A stretch of DNA of 64,000 bases from Longimicrobiales bacterium (GTDB taxonomy: Bacteria; Gemmatimonadota; Gemmatimonadetes; Longimicrobiales; Gaopeijiaceae): the NCBI GenBank assembly GCA_958295645.1, contig OY282361.1, positions 248,001 to 312,000 on the forward strand. Reading direction: 5' to 3'. Below are positions 18,199 through 29,993 of this stretch, one piece after another. The notes beneath the pieces are model-generated. The model saw only the letters and a program-made list of their open reading frames with translations, had not been told where the DNA came from and ran no database searches. Each line of letters starts with the position of its first letter. Position 1 is the first letter of the stretch. Made by a program: the position numbers and the translations under genes.

Positions 18199-21100
18199 TC
18201 AGCCCCCGGCCGCCGCCCCAGCCCGGGAACCACCCACCTCCTTCTCGCTCGACTCCTCGCCCGGTGCCTCCCAGAAGTCCTCGTTCTCGGGAGCCTCCCG
18301 GGCCAAGTCCGCCCCGTACAACACCGCGTTGAACAGGATGCGGAAGTTGCCGAACGGCTGGCCGCGCCACTGCGGACGCATTCCCAGCAGCACCACGCGC
18401 CCGTCTCCCAGAGCCACGTCCACGGCGCCGGCTTGGCCCTGCAGGTGCTTCTCGCCCAACAGGTAGCCGGACAACAAGGGCGAGCCCTCCGCCGAGTACT
18501 TGGCGAGCACCGCTCCCTCGAAGCCTTCCTTCGTAGTGAACACGGGGCTTCGCCCGACGACGACCTTCGCCCGCTTCGGCATCCCCGACATCACCGGGTG
18601 CGACGGATCGACCTCCATCTCCACGATCGATCCGCTCATGAAGTACTCGGACGACCCCAGATCCGCGACCACGTTTGCCACCGGCAGGTGGAGCTGGTCA
18701 ATGGCGAAGAGGGTCGAGTTGTTGATCGCCACCAGGGTTCCGCCGGTGCGCACGAAGTCGCCGAGTTCCCGGACGCCCCGCTGGCCGAGCCCGCCCTCGT
18801 AGCGCGGCGGTACCGAGCCCTTGGCGAAGCCGTTGAGGATTTGGTTCGCGCTCATGTCGGCCAGGACGATCACGTCGTAGCGGTCGCGCAGCCCGCCCGC
18901 CAGCACGTCGGCGTTGCGCAGGCTCGCGAAGCCGAAGTCGTACGCTTCGAGAAGCCAGCGCGTCCAGCCCTCGTCCATGGACGGATTCCAGGGCCGGTAA
19001 AGGCCGACGCGGGGACGTTCCAATTCCACGGCCTCGCCGCTGTTCGCTCTCGCGCGATCCACGCGGGAGCCCGCCCCCGCCCGTAGATGAAGCTCCGCAA
19101 CCAGTGCCGACCGTGCGCTCCCCGACAACCCGGTGATCACATAATGCCCCGAAGTCCCGCCCTCGCCTCCCTCGCCCGCAACCCCCGGCACGAACCGCAC
19201 CCGCCCGCCGCCGTCCCAAGCCCGGTTCATCGCCTTGAACGCGTTGTTCTGCGCAGGATCCGCGATGAGCCCGCCGCCGTCCCCCGCGGCGTCCCCCTCC
19301 GGAGGCACGATCGCCGCCGCCACGGGATGACTGTTGAAGCCCACGCCCGGCGGCGAGTCGAACGGCGCTACGTCCGCGACATGAGCCGCCCCCGTCGCCC
19401 CAGCCGCTCCAGCGCCCACCGCACCCGCACCCGCCCCCGTCGCCCCAGCGGCCGCTCCAGCGCCCATCGCACCCGCGCCCACCACCCCGCCATCCCACGG
19501 AACCGCCTCCGCGACCAATTCAGCCATTGCGCCGCGCACCTCCTCCGTCAATGGCGAGGCCGCCTCCACCACCCGCACTCCCATCAGATACGGCAGCGTC
19601 CAGCCCGAAACGTCATAGGGCTGATCCGGCGGCCCCTCGGGATACTGCCGCAGATCCGGATACTCCTGCACCGCGAACAACTGCCGCACGAAGTTGGCGA
19701 ACTCCTGGTCCATCGGGATCACCCACGTCCCCGCCGGATGCGAAATCCCCTCGAATTCCACAGCCTCCCGCAGCTGGCGAACCTCCACGCCGTTGAACGC
19801 CAAGCGCCGCAGCATCTCCACCGCCGCCACCGGATCGCGCTGGTCCTGGGGCACGAAGAACGCGTACGGAGGTTCGTTCTCGTACTGGGCAATCACGTCG
19901 CGCCCCGCCTGATAGCGGTTGTACAAGACGTCGGTCCTGTACTTGGCGGCGAAGTCCAGCACCGATATGGAAGCGGTCAGCATGTAGTCCACGGCGTCCC
20001 GCAGTCGCCACCAGCCGCCTTCCCACGGACTGCTGTACAAGGACTGCGGCCGCAGGTCGCGGGCGCGCGCCGGGAAGTCCGAAATCGTATAGAAATGGGG
20101 CGTCGCGTAGCGGTACAACCCCGTTTCCGTCAGGAACGACGCCACGTTGTGAAAGTTGTTGGCGTGGTCCATGAATCCGGGGTACCAGTTGTCGAAGCCC
20201 GTTCCCATGTGCGTGGCGCCCCGCTGGCCGCGCTCCTCCAGGGCCTGGGCCATGGACATGCCGATCAGGTTGACCGTGCGCCACATCAGCGGGTGCACGT
20301 GGGGCGAAATGGGTTCGGCGAAAGGCGGAATCCAGATGCGAGTGGGGAAGGGCGAACTCTGGTGATGGTTGTAGAGGATCTGCGGTTCCCACTCGCGGGC
20401 AACGCGCGTGACCATCCGGGATTCGACCTGATTGATCATGTACCCGTCCCGGTTGTTGTCGTGTCCGATGTACTTCTGGTACAGGAACGGCGTCGGCGCG
20501 ACTTCGTAGGGCGTGCCCAGGTTGGAGCGGTACCACTCGGCCACCATGGTCTGGCCGTCGGGGTTGATGGACGGCCACAGGAGCAGGATCACGTTGTCCA
20601 GGATGGCCTGGATTTCCGGATCGTCGCCACCGGCGGCCAAGTCGTGGGCCAGCTGGATGGTGTGCTGGGCGTGGGCCACTTCGGTGGCGTGGAGTCCGCC
20701 GTCGATGTGGACGATGGCCCGGCCCTCGCGGGCGAGCGAGAGCGCCTCGGCGTCCGTCAGGCCCCGCGGATGCGCCAGCCGCAGGGAGATTTCCTTGTAG
20801 CGCGCCAAGTTGCGCAGGTTCTCCGCGCTCGACACCAGGGCGAGAAACACAGGCCTGCCAAACGACGTGCGGCCGACTTCGTGCAGTTCCACGCGGTCGC
20901 TGGCGGCGTCCAGCCGCCGGAAGTAATCGAGCGACTCCTCGTAAGTGGCGAGGAAAAAGTCTTCGCCGACGCGGCGTCCGAGCACCGATTCGGGCGTGGG
21001 AACCTGGGCCTCGGCGGGGAGCGCAACGACCGCCGCCGCCAAGCCGAATGCGACTGCTCTGATCCGACCAGCGGTCGCCGTGGCCCGAGCGATTGTGGTG

Positions 21101-21216
21101 GTCCGAGCGGTCGCCGTAGCCCGCGCGACTGTCGTGACCCAACCGGTCGCCGTAGTCCGAGTGATTATCGCAGTCCGAGCGCCACCGGTGGCCCGTTTAA
21201 TTGCCGTAATTCGCAT
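18199..21216 (-). CDS. Large secreted M14-type zinc carboxypeptidase
   Basis: The 1005-aa product begins with an unusual Thr/Arg/Ala-rich leader, then a hydrophobic signal-like segment (AVAFGLAAAVVALPAEAQ, about residues 57-75). The M14 domain follows: HEVGRTSFGRPV, DGGLHATEVAHAQ (HxxE zinc ligands), NPDGQ, HDNNRDGYM (substrate Arg), LYNHHQ (probable third zinc His) and SFLTETGLYRY (probable catalytic Glu). An Ala/Gly-rich low-complexity stretch (about 610-655) separates the enzyme from a C-terminal ~330-residue region with ThuA/glutamine-amidotransferase-like features (VIVLADMSANQ, FVRTGGTLVAINNST). Such peptidases are abundant in Gemmatimonadota. The ATG at 21216 is chosen because it follows the OMP-side spacer and precedes the repeats, but translation could start later. 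Peptide substrate unknown. Confidence 0.8.
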   Translation of the reverse strand: MRITAIKRATGGARTAIITRTTATGWVTTVARATATARTTTIARATATAGRIRAVAFGLAAAVVALPAEAQVPTPESVLGRRVGEDFFLATYEESLDYFRRLDAASDRVELHEVGRTSFGRPVFLALVSSAENLRNLARYKEISLRLAHPRGLTDAEALSLAREGRAIVHIDGGLHATEVAHAQHTIQLAHDLAAGGDDPEIQAILDNVILLLWPSINPDGQTMVAEWYRSNLGTPYEVAPTPFLYQKYIGHDNNRDGYMINQVESRMVTRVAREWEPQILYNHHQSSPFPTRIWIPPFAEPISPHVHPLMWRTVNLIGMSMAQALEERGQRGATHMGTGFDNWYPGFMDHANNFHNVASFLTETGLYRYATPHFYTISDFPARARDLRPQSLYSSPWEGGWWRLRDAVDYMLTASISVLDFAAKYRTDVLYNRYQAGRDVIAQYENEPPYAFFVPQDQRDPVAAVEMLRRLAFNGVEVRQLREAVEFEGISHPAGTWVIPMDQEFANFVRQLFAVQEYPDLRQYPEGPPDQPYDVSGWTLPYLMGVRVVEAASPLTEEVRGAMAELVAEAVPWDGGVVGAGAMGAGAAAGATGAGAGAVGAGAAGATGAAHVADVAPFDSPPGVGFNSHPVAAAIVPPEGDAAGDGGGLIADPAQNNAFKAMNRAWDGGGRVRFVPGVAGEGGEGGTSGHYVITGLSGSARSALVAELHLRAGAGSRVDRARANSGEAVELERPRVGLYRPWNPSMDEGWTRWLLEAYDFGFASLRNADVLAGGLRDRYDVIVLADMSANQILNGFAKGSVPPRYEGGLGQRGVRELGDFVRTGGTLVAINNSTLFAIDQLHLPVANVVADLGSSEYFMSGSIVEMEVDPSHPVMSGMPKRAKVVVGRSPVFTTKEGFEGAVLAKYSAEGSPLLSGYLLGEKHLQGQAGAVDVALGDGRVVLLGMRPQWRGQPFGNFRILFNAVLYGADLAREAPENEDFWEAPGEESSEKEVGGSRAGAAAGG
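21073..21216 (-). repeat. 36-bp imperfect tandem repeat forming the peptidase N-terminus
   Basis: Four 36-bp (12-codon) units start at 21073, 21109, 21145 and 21181 on the plus strand, three of them with ggtcgccgt. They encode the Ala/Thr/Arg-rich leader upstream of the hydrophobic signal segment. The array ends exactly at the proposed ATG. Confidence 0.75.
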
Positions 21217-21302
21217 AGGGTCGTCCACCCGCACTCGCGGGCCGTGGATGCCCCGGGGGAATCCGGCATCGGTGCGGCCAGCGCATCGCGCCGGCGCCGG
21301 CC

Positions 21303-21390
21303 GCACCGTCCGTCGCGGTCAGCCTGGGCCGCCGCCCGTGCTCGCCGCGGTCAGCCTACGCCGCAACCACCGTCCGTCGCGGTCAGCGTG
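21303..21390. repeat. 32-bp spaced direct repeat at the end of the OMP gene
   Basis: The core gcggtcagc recurs at 21315, 21347 and 21379, 32 bp apart, with wider similarity (caccgtccgtcgcggtcagc) between the first and third copies. The array covers the spacer between the OMP stop and the peptidase start and includes the OMP stop codon. Confidence 0.7.
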
Positions 21391-22126
21391 CGCCAAGGCT
21401 GACTCCCACCCGGTAGGTCATCAAGTTGGTCTCGCTCACCACCGGGCTGATCTGCAACCGGCCTGCCGTCTGCCGCAAGTCGCCCTTGGTGAGGTATTCG
21501 GTCTCTCCATTGTGCTGGTAGGAAGCCGAAAAGTCCAGCGAGACCGGGTGCTTGCCCCGCGAGAGCCGCACCGTCAGCCCGCCGCCCGCCCGCAAAGCGA
21601 ACTTGAGGTCGTCCAGGTTGGTGCTGGAGGCGAAGTCGTCGGCAAGGAAGTTTGCCCCGCTGACCGAAGAACTCGTGGCGAAATAGGAAATCCCGACCGT
21701 GCCGAACACGTACGGCCGAATGGGACCGTTCCCCAGCGCGAACTGCGGCCCTACCCCGGCGGATGCGATGTAGTTGGTCGTCCGAACCGTCACGTCGACG
21801 ACCTTCACCGTCTGGCTCAGCGGCGACGTGAAGGACTCGGTGCCGTAGACCACGAAGCTCCCCTCCAGGCGCAACGCGGCACTCCGGTTCTCGTCGAGGT
21901 AGTAGAGCAGGCCCGCGCCCCCGCCGCCTCCCAGATCGACGTAGTCCTTGAAGGTGCCGAGCGGGACCGCCACGCTGCCGTGAAAGAACAACTCGCCCCG
22001 CGTCGGGCCGATCTCGAAGTCGTACTCGGAGTCCGGCTCGTCGTTCTCGTCTTGCCCCACCGCGCCGGGGGCCGCCCAGGCGATCGCGACCGTGGCCAGC
22101 AGCGCCGTGTTCCACATGCGTTTCAT
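21383..22126 (-). CDS. Outer-membrane beta-barrel protein
   Basis: The 247-aa product has a signal peptide (MKRMWNTALLATVAIAWAAPGAVGQ) and then alternating amphipathic strands typical of small porin or OmpA-like barrels: GELFFHGSVAVPLG, SAALRLEGSFVVYG, RPYVFGTVGISYFA, KFALRAGGGLTVRL, VSLDFSASYQHNG, LMTYRVGVSLGAR. There is no peptidoglycan-binding domain. It starts 3 bp after the queG stop on the same strand, so it is probably cotranscribed with queG. Function beyond an outer-membrane barrel is unknown. Confidence 0.75.
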   Translation of the reverse strand: MKRMWNTALLATVAIAWAAPGAVGQDENDEPDSEYDFEIGPTRGELFFHGSVAVPLGTFKDYVDLGGGGGAGLLYYLDENRSAALRLEGSFVVYGTESFTSPLSQTVKVVDVTVRTTNYIASAGVGPQFALGNGPIRPYVFGTVGISYFATSSSVSGANFLADDFASSTNLDDLKFALRAGGGLTVRLSRGKHPVSLDFSASYQHNGETEYLTKGDLRQTAGRLQISPVVSETNLMTYRVGVSLGAR

Positions 22127-22129
22127 CGC

Positions 22130-23380
22130 TTACTCTCCGTTTGCTTTCCAGGTGGTTGAAGGGGGGCGCGCACTCGGCGCCCGTACCTCTATGTACGCTG
22201 GAGCGCTCAAAAAGTTCCCGCGCCCTGCCCGCAGGGGGGACGCCAACTCCTCCAGCACCTCCGCATCGGTCTCCCGATCCCGCCGCTCCGCCAATGCCCT
22301 CGCCGCCTCCGGCCCCCCGATCCGCCCCAGTGCCCAAGCCGCATGGGCGCGAACCAGCGGAGACGAATCGTCCAAGGCGTCGCGCAACACCGGCGTCGCT
22401 CGGGCGGACCCCCAGTTCCCCAGAGCGATGCAGACGTTGCGCAACAGACCGTTTCGCCCCGGCCGCGCCACCGGCGAGTCCGCGAACTCGCGCCGAAACC
22501 GCTTGCCCGACATCGACAGCAGCCGCCGGGCCAAGTCCACCAGCGGGGCGCCGTCGAGCCCGCTCCGGGGCGCGTAGGCGGGATCGGCCTCGGCCGCCGA
22601 ACTCGAGAACTTGGCGTTCCACGGGCAGGTCTCCTGGCAGATGTCGCAGCCGAACACGCGATTCCCGATGGCCGCCCGCAGCTCCCGCGGCATGGTTCCC
22701 CTCAGCTCGATCGTCAGGTAGGAGATGCACCGGGTGGCGTCCATCACGGGAGCCCCGTCGGCGTCGCGCCCCAGCAGCGCGCCCGTCGGGCAAGCGTCGA
22801 TGCAACGGCGGCAGGTGCCGCAATGATCCTCGGCGAAAGGCTCCGACGCGCTCAGCGGCAGGTCGGTGAGCAACACGCCCAGAAAGAAGTACGATCCCCG
22901 GCGCGGATGGATGAGCATGGTGTTCTTGCCGAACCAGCCCAGTCCCGCCCGCTGGGCCAGCTCCCGTTCCAGCAACGGGCCCGTGTCCACGTAGATTCGC
23001 CGCTCCACCGGGCGCCCGGCGATGTCCTTCAACCGCTCGCCCAACGCTTCGAGGCGGCGGGCCAGCACGTTGTGGTAGTCGAGCCCCCGGGCGTACTTGG
23101 CCACGACGGCTTCCCCCGTCGGCCGGGACGCGAACGTCGGCGCGCGCACCCCGGAAGCGGCCTTGACCGGCAACCCATCCCTCGCCCGCTCCTCGCCGGC
23201 ATAGGAATGAGCCGCGACAATCGCGCTCCGAAAGGACGGCAGCGTCCGGGCGAGGTCTGCCCGCCTCGCCAGCCCGTCCGGCCTCGCCATGTACGACATT
23301 CGGCCGTGACGGCCCGACCGTATCCAGCGGCGCAGAAAGTCCGTGTGCGCACTGCGTCCGTCCGTCACGACGCCCGCCAT
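22130..23380 (-). CDS. queG: tRNA epoxyqueuosine(34) reductase QueG
   Basis: QueG performs the last step of queuosine synthesis, reducing epoxyqueuosine at position 34 of tRNAs with GUN anticodons, using cobalamin and two [4Fe-4S] clusters. The sequence shows DTGPLLERELAQRAGLGWFGKNTMLI, the cluster motifs CGTCRRCIDACPTGAL and CDICQETCPWN, and a C-terminal HEAT-like region (RNVCIALGNWG...VRAHAAWALGRIGG). The first ATG/GTG/TTG in frame gives MAGVVTDG, but the upstream open frame reads ALAEAEALGFDMAGV, which matches the usual QueG N-terminus. The true start is therefore probably upstream with a non-standard codon, overlapping the GT2 gene end. A tRNA-Asn(GTT), a substrate class of this pathway, lies on the same strand upstream. 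Confidence 0.93.
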   Translation of the reverse strand: MAGVVTDGRSAHTDFLRRWIRSGRHGRMSYMARPDGLARRADLARTLPSFRSAIVAAHSYAGEERARDGLPVKAASGVRAPTFASRPTGEAVVAKYARGLDYHNVLARRLEALGERLKDIAGRPVERRIYVDTGPLLERELAQRAGLGWFGKNTMLIHPRRGSYFFLGVLLTDLPLSASEPFAEDHCGTCRRCIDACPTGALLGRDADGAPVMDATRCISYLTIELRGTMPRELRAAIGNRVFGCDICQETCPWNAKFSSSAAEADPAYAPRSGLDGAPLVDLARRLLSMSGKRFRREFADSPVARPGRNGLLRNVCIALGNWGSARATPVLRDALDDSSPLVRAHAAWALGRIGGPEAARALAERRDRETDAEVLEELASPLRAGRGNFLSAPAYIEVRAPSARPPSTTWKANGE

Positions 23381-23444
23381 GTCGAAACCCAGCGCCTCGG
23401 CTTCGGCCAGCGCGCGTTCTCGGGTGATGGGCCTGCCCCCGGCG

Positions 23445-24605
23445 CTACGTCGGAACGGGGGCCTTGAAGTCCCGCCCCTTCCAGGTGATCTGCGAGCCGC
23501 GAAGCGAGCTCCTGGCGACGATGACCCAGAGGACGGCGGCCCCCAGCGGATAGAGCAGTCCGAGCAAGGCCGAACTACCGGAAATCATCTCCCTGGAGAT
23601 GCCCGCCCACAGCGCGGAGCTGCACGCATAGATGAAGGCCGCGCAGGCCAGCGCCGGACCTCCCGCCAGATCGACGGCGCCTCCCGCCAAGACGACGGCA
23701 GGCGCCAGCCAGAACAGCGGAAGAGCGACGATCGCGCTTGCCAGCAGGATCCGGCCCAGCACCGGCCCGTAGCTCTGCCTGGCTGCGATGCTCATGTTCT
23801 TCGACCACCCTTCGACGATCGCTCCCAGCGACTGGTACATCCGCGTCGCCGTGCTGCTGCCTCCGTCCCGAAGCGACACGGTGTAGCCCGCCCGCGTGAA
23901 GAGCTGCCCGAGCCGCAAGTCCTCCACGACCGCGTCCTTCACCGCATCGTGGCCTCCGATGGCGTCGTACGCCTCGCGCTTGACGAGCAAGTACTGGCCG
24001 GTCGCGACGGCGCGGCGCCACTTCCGTTGGGGGATGGGCCGGTGCAATTGGGGGAATGACTGCATGAGCAGGAAGAAGACCTGCGGCTGCACCAGTCGTT
24101 CCCAGAAGCTTCTCGCCTCCTGGCGGCCTGCGACCGACATGACGTCTGCGCGGTCCTCGGCCATCGCGGCCGCCGCCCGGCCCAAGGCTTCAGCGCCGTG
24201 CCAGGTGTCTGCGTCGGTGAACAGCAGCCAGTCGCCGCGCGCCGCCTCCGCGCCCTGTCGGCACGCCCACGGCTTGCCCACCCACCCGTCCGGCAACGGG
24301 CGTCCGTCGATCACGCGGATTTCCTTGGCTCGGCCCCGGTCCAGCGACCGCGCGATCGCTGCCGTGTCGTCGTCCGACTGGTCGTCCACGACGATGACCT
24401 CGAACTCGTCCCAGCGCGACTGCACCACGGAACCGATGCACCGCTCGATGTTCGCCGCCTCGTTACGCGCCGGAACGACGATGGAGACGAACGGGCCGCC
24501 CTCCTCCCGGGCGGGCACCACCCGCGGCCGCCGAAGACGCAGCGTCTGCGCTGCCACGACGACGAACCAGCCGGCCGCCACCGCGATTGCGACGGGCCAC
24601 GTCAC
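23445..24605 (-). CDS. Family 2 glycosyltransferase with C-terminal membrane segments
   Basis: The 386-aa product has an N-terminal transmembrane helix (about residues 4-22) and then a GT2 catalytic domain: VSIVVPARNEAANIERCI, VIVVDDQSDDDT, LLFTDADTWHGAEAL (DxD-type) and VVEDLRLGQLFTRAG. Two to three C-terminal helices end in the ITWKGRDF motif typical of HpnB/CrtQ-like glycosyltransferases acting on hopanoid or carotenoid-like lipids. It probably transfers a sugar to a membrane lipid from the cytoplasmic face; the acceptor is not known. GTG start. It lies between tRNA-Asn and queG on the same strand. Confidence 0.85.
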   Translation of the reverse strand: MTWPVAIAVAAGWFVVVAAQTLRLRRPRVVPAREEGGPFVSIVVPARNEAANIERCIGSVVQSRWDEFEVIVVDDQSDDDTAAIARSLDRGRAKEIRVIDGRPLPDGWVGKPWACRQGAEAARGDWLLFTDADTWHGAEALGRAAAAMAEDRADVMSVAGRQEARSFWERLVQPQVFFLLMQSFPQLHRPIPQRKWRRAVATGQYLLVKREAYDAIGGHDAVKDAVVEDLRLGQLFTRAGYTVSLRDGGSSTATRMYQSLGAIVEGWSKNMSIAARQSYGPVLGRILLASAIVALPLFWLAPAVVLAGGAVDLAGGPALACAAFIYACSSALWAGISREMISGSSALLGLLYPLGAAVLWVIVARSSLRGSQITWKGRDFKAPVPT

Positions 24606-24699
24606 GGCGAAAGCAACCGGATCGGCAAGGCCGTCGAGAACGGCATGCTTTCGTCCACGTCCCCTCCCAAGTCGCGGCGCGCACCGTGCGCCGACAAGA

Positions 24700-24772
24700 C
24701 TCCCGCGGCAGGACTCGAACCTGCGACCCGACGGTTAACAGCCGTCTGCTCTACCAGCTGAGCTACGCGGGA
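24700..24772 (-). tRNA. tRNA-Asn (GTT)
   Basis: The reverse strand gives a full cloverleaf with acceptor arms TCCCGCG/CGCGGGA, D-arm GCTCAGCTGGTAGAGC, anticodon loop CTGTTAACC (GTT) and T-arm GCAGGTTCGAGTCCTGC. CCA is not encoded. The anticodon is of the GUN class modified to queuosine. Confidence 0.95.
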
Positions 24773-24796
24773 TCAAACATGCGCTCGCGCCCGAAG

Positions 24797-24845
24797 GACG
24801 CCTGCGCGGAAAGGAAAGAATCGCGCCTTCGCGGGCAGGCGTCAA
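24797..24845 (-). promoter_or_regulatory. Candidate tRNA-Asn promoter flanked by an inverted repeat
   Basis: Read on the minus strand, TTGACG (24840-24845) is followed after 17 bp by GATTCT (24817-24822), about 45 bp before the tRNA. A 9-bp inverted repeat, GACGCCTGC (24797-24805) and GCAGGCGTC (24835-24843), flanks the -10 and overlaps the -35, so it could be an operator or a transcript hairpin. Confidence 0.4.
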
Positions 24846-25035
24846 TGACCCCGCCTCGGCGTCGCCCCGGGCCCTCGCCCTTACGAACTCCCCAGCCTGC
24901 CGTTATGGTCTAGCGGAGGACGGCGGGCCACCCCCGGGGCGGGGCTTGACGCGGGCTAGGCGGTACGGAGCCGCCATGGCTGGCCCGTCCCGGTTCCCAT
25001 TGGCCGCCGGGTTGACGGGGAGAGAGGCGTTCCAG

Positions 25036-25527
25036 ATGAGGTTTTCCAGAGGCTCCGGATTCCTGGCCGTCGTCCTGCTGGCGCTGGCGGCCTGCGGGAT
25101 TCGCCCTCGGCCCGCCGTGCCCGACGCGAATGCGGGCACGGTCATCACGGCGTCGGAGATCGCCCGCTCCGAGGCGAGGACCATGTGGGAGGCGCTGCAA
25201 CGCACCGTGCGGCACGTGCGCTTCCAGGAGTCGGGAACCGGCCGCCCGCAACGCGTTCACCGGCGCGGATCGTCGAGCATCGTCCTCGTCGAGGACATGC
25301 CGATCTACATCGACCACGTCCGGGTGCCCGACGTCTCGGTGCTGGCGGCGCTTCCGGCCAAGGGCATCCAGCGCATCCAGGTCTTCACCGGCGTCCACGC
25401 CACGACCTTCTACGGCACCAACGCTGGAGACGGGGTCATCCTGATACGCACGCGGGAAGGGCGAGACGCCGGCGTCGACAAGCAAGGGGGACGCCCCGCC
25501 CGCACAGGCGAGACGCCCCCCTCTTGA
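25036..25527 (+). CDS. Stand-alone TonB-dependent-receptor plug lipoprotein
   Basis: The 163-aa product starts with a lipoprotein signal (FLAVVLLALAACG, lipobox LAAC). It then consists almost only of a TonB-receptor plug-like domain: TVITASEIARSEARTMWEALQRTV, SSIVLVEDMPIYIDH, LPAKGIQRIQVFTGVHATTFYGTNAGDGVILIRTREG. It has no barrel, and the frame ends cleanly with a stop after a short polar tail, so it is not an obvious truncation. The ATG is preferred over upstream starts because of the signal peptide. It converges on susD with a 21-bp gap. Its role is unknown; it may assemble with the neighbouring SusC-like system or act as a separate lipid-anchored plug protein. Confidence 0.75.
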   Translation: MRFSRGSGFLAVVLLALAACGIRPRPAVPDANAGTVITASEIARSEARTMWEALQRTVRHVRFQESGTGRPQRVHRRGSSSIVLVEDMPIYIDHVRVPDVSVLAALPAKGIQRIQVFTGVHATTFYGTNAGDGVILIRTREGRDAGVDKQGGRPARTGETPPS

Positions 25528-25548
25528 AGCAGGCTTGCCGCCCAGATC

Positions 25549-26868
25549 CTACGGCAGGCGGTCCAAGCAAAGGTTGGTCTGCTCCTCCAGTCCCGTGAGC
25601 GCTTCGTTCTCGTGCTCCTCGAACGGGATGGGGAAGTTCACGTCCGTCCCGTATTCTCCGCCCTTGAAGAAGGCCCCGGTCGGGAACACGTCATTCGCCG
25701 AGAACGCGTACTGCCGGATCATCCGGCGCAGGTCGCCTAGCCGGTGCGCGGTTCCGAACAGCCAGCGCGCCCGCTCCTCGAACAGCAGCCGCACGCGCGC
25801 ATCCTCATCGCTCGGATCGGCCAAAGCCGGCAACGAAGCCCCCCCCGTGCGCAGCGTGTTCAGCGTCGCTAGCCACGGCCCTCCGGAGGCCAGCTCCTGT
25901 TCCGCCTGGATCAGCCTCGCCTCGACGCCGCTCGCCAGCACCACGTCCGACTCCTCCGAGTCGTACTTGAGTTGGTGGAAGAGCCGCGTCTCCTCGTCGA
26001 AGCCGTTGCGCCCCGAATCCTTCCACGGCACGCGAGAGTCTTCCTGGGACCGGAACGCCACGCCGTTGCTTCCCTCGGCGTCCGAGATCGACCAACGGCG
26101 CTGGTTGTGGTTCAGCTCGTAGATGGCGTTGCGCTGTCCGGCGGTGCCTCCCTGCTTGCTCCGCACGCTGTAGGACCAGTCGTCGGGCACGCTTGCCGCC
26201 GCCGAAGCCGCGCCTGCCAAGTCGCCCGCCGCCAGCCGCGCCCGCGCCAGCCCTACCGCGGCCAAATGGCGTTGGTCCTCGCTGGAGGAGGCGGCCCCGC
26301 CCGCTGCGTCGAAGCTGGCCGTGGCAGCCTGGAGAATCTGCTCGGTCGTCTGGCGTTCGCCGTAGGTGATGTCGCCTTCGTTGGGCGTGTCGCTGAAAGG
26401 CACGCCGGAGCAGTAGTTCTCGGCGAAGAAGAGTTCGGAGAAGCCGTTCAGGCTCCACATTTCGGCGATGCGGGCGTCGCCGGGCAGCAGTTCGGCCATG
26501 CGCTCGGCGGCGTTCTTGGTCCCCACCCGCGCCCGGTGCAAGGCCCGGTACTGGCCCAAGAGCGTGCCGTTGCGAACGTCCATCTCCCTGCGGTCCACCT
26601 GGTTGCGGGTCGGAAACGTCCCCGAGAGATGGAACTCGTCGGTCAGCATCCCGGTGTAGACCACCATGCCGCCGTTGCCGCTCGAAAAGGCGCCGCCAAA
26701 CAGCCCGATGGCCCCCGCCCAGTACAGTTCCGCGCCCTTCTCGCCGACGACGTCGGCAGGCGTCACGATGTCCGGATCCGTCACCTCCAAGAGGTCGCTG
26801 CACGCGGAGCCGGCCAGAACCAGCGCCACAATCGAGGGCCAAGCCCTCTTCGTGATGATGTTGTTCAT
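25549..26868 (-). CDS. SusD/RagB-like outer-membrane nutrient-binding lipoprotein
   Basis: The 439-aa product has a lipoprotein signal (WPSIVALVLAGSACSD) and SusD/RagB features: an N-terminal LLEVTDPDIVTPADV segment, TPR-like helices (GQYRALHRARVGTKNAAERM, ATASFDAAGG) and the C-terminal RVRLLFEERARWLFGTAHRLGDLRRM. SusD-like proteins form lids over SusC channels and capture glycans, peptides or other oligomers. Its start lies 10 bp after the susC stop on the same strand, making a standard SusCD operon. The ligand is not predictable here, since no carbohydrate-active enzyme genes are nearby. Confidence 0.9.
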   Translation of the reverse strand: MNNIITKRAWPSIVALVLAGSACSDLLEVTDPDIVTPADVVGEKGAELYWAGAIGLFGGAFSSGNGGMVVYTGMLTDEFHLSGTFPTRNQVDRREMDVRNGTLLGQYRALHRARVGTKNAAERMAELLPGDARIAEMWSLNGFSELFFAENYCSGVPFSDTPNEGDITYGERQTTEQILQAATASFDAAGGAASSSEDQRHLAAVGLARARLAAGDLAGAASAAASVPDDWSYSVRSKQGGTAGQRNAIYELNHNQRRWSISDAEGSNGVAFRSQEDSRVPWKDSGRNGFDEETRLFHQLKYDSEESDVVLASGVEARLIQAEQELASGGPWLATLNTLRTGGASLPALADPSDEDARVRLLFEERARWLFGTAHRLGDLRRMIRQYAFSANDVFPTGAFFKGGEYGTDVNFPIPFEEHENEALTGLEEQTNLCLDRLP

Positions 26869-26878
26869 GGTCGGTCTC

Positions 26879-29893
<3,015 letters not shown>

Positions 29894-29993
29894 GTCGTCT
29901 CTCCGTGAAGAGGTGAGGAGCGATGCCGTCCCGAAGCGCGCCGCCCCGTTCGCCGGAGGCGCGGCGCGCCCTCTGAAGCCGGGCGACCCCGGG

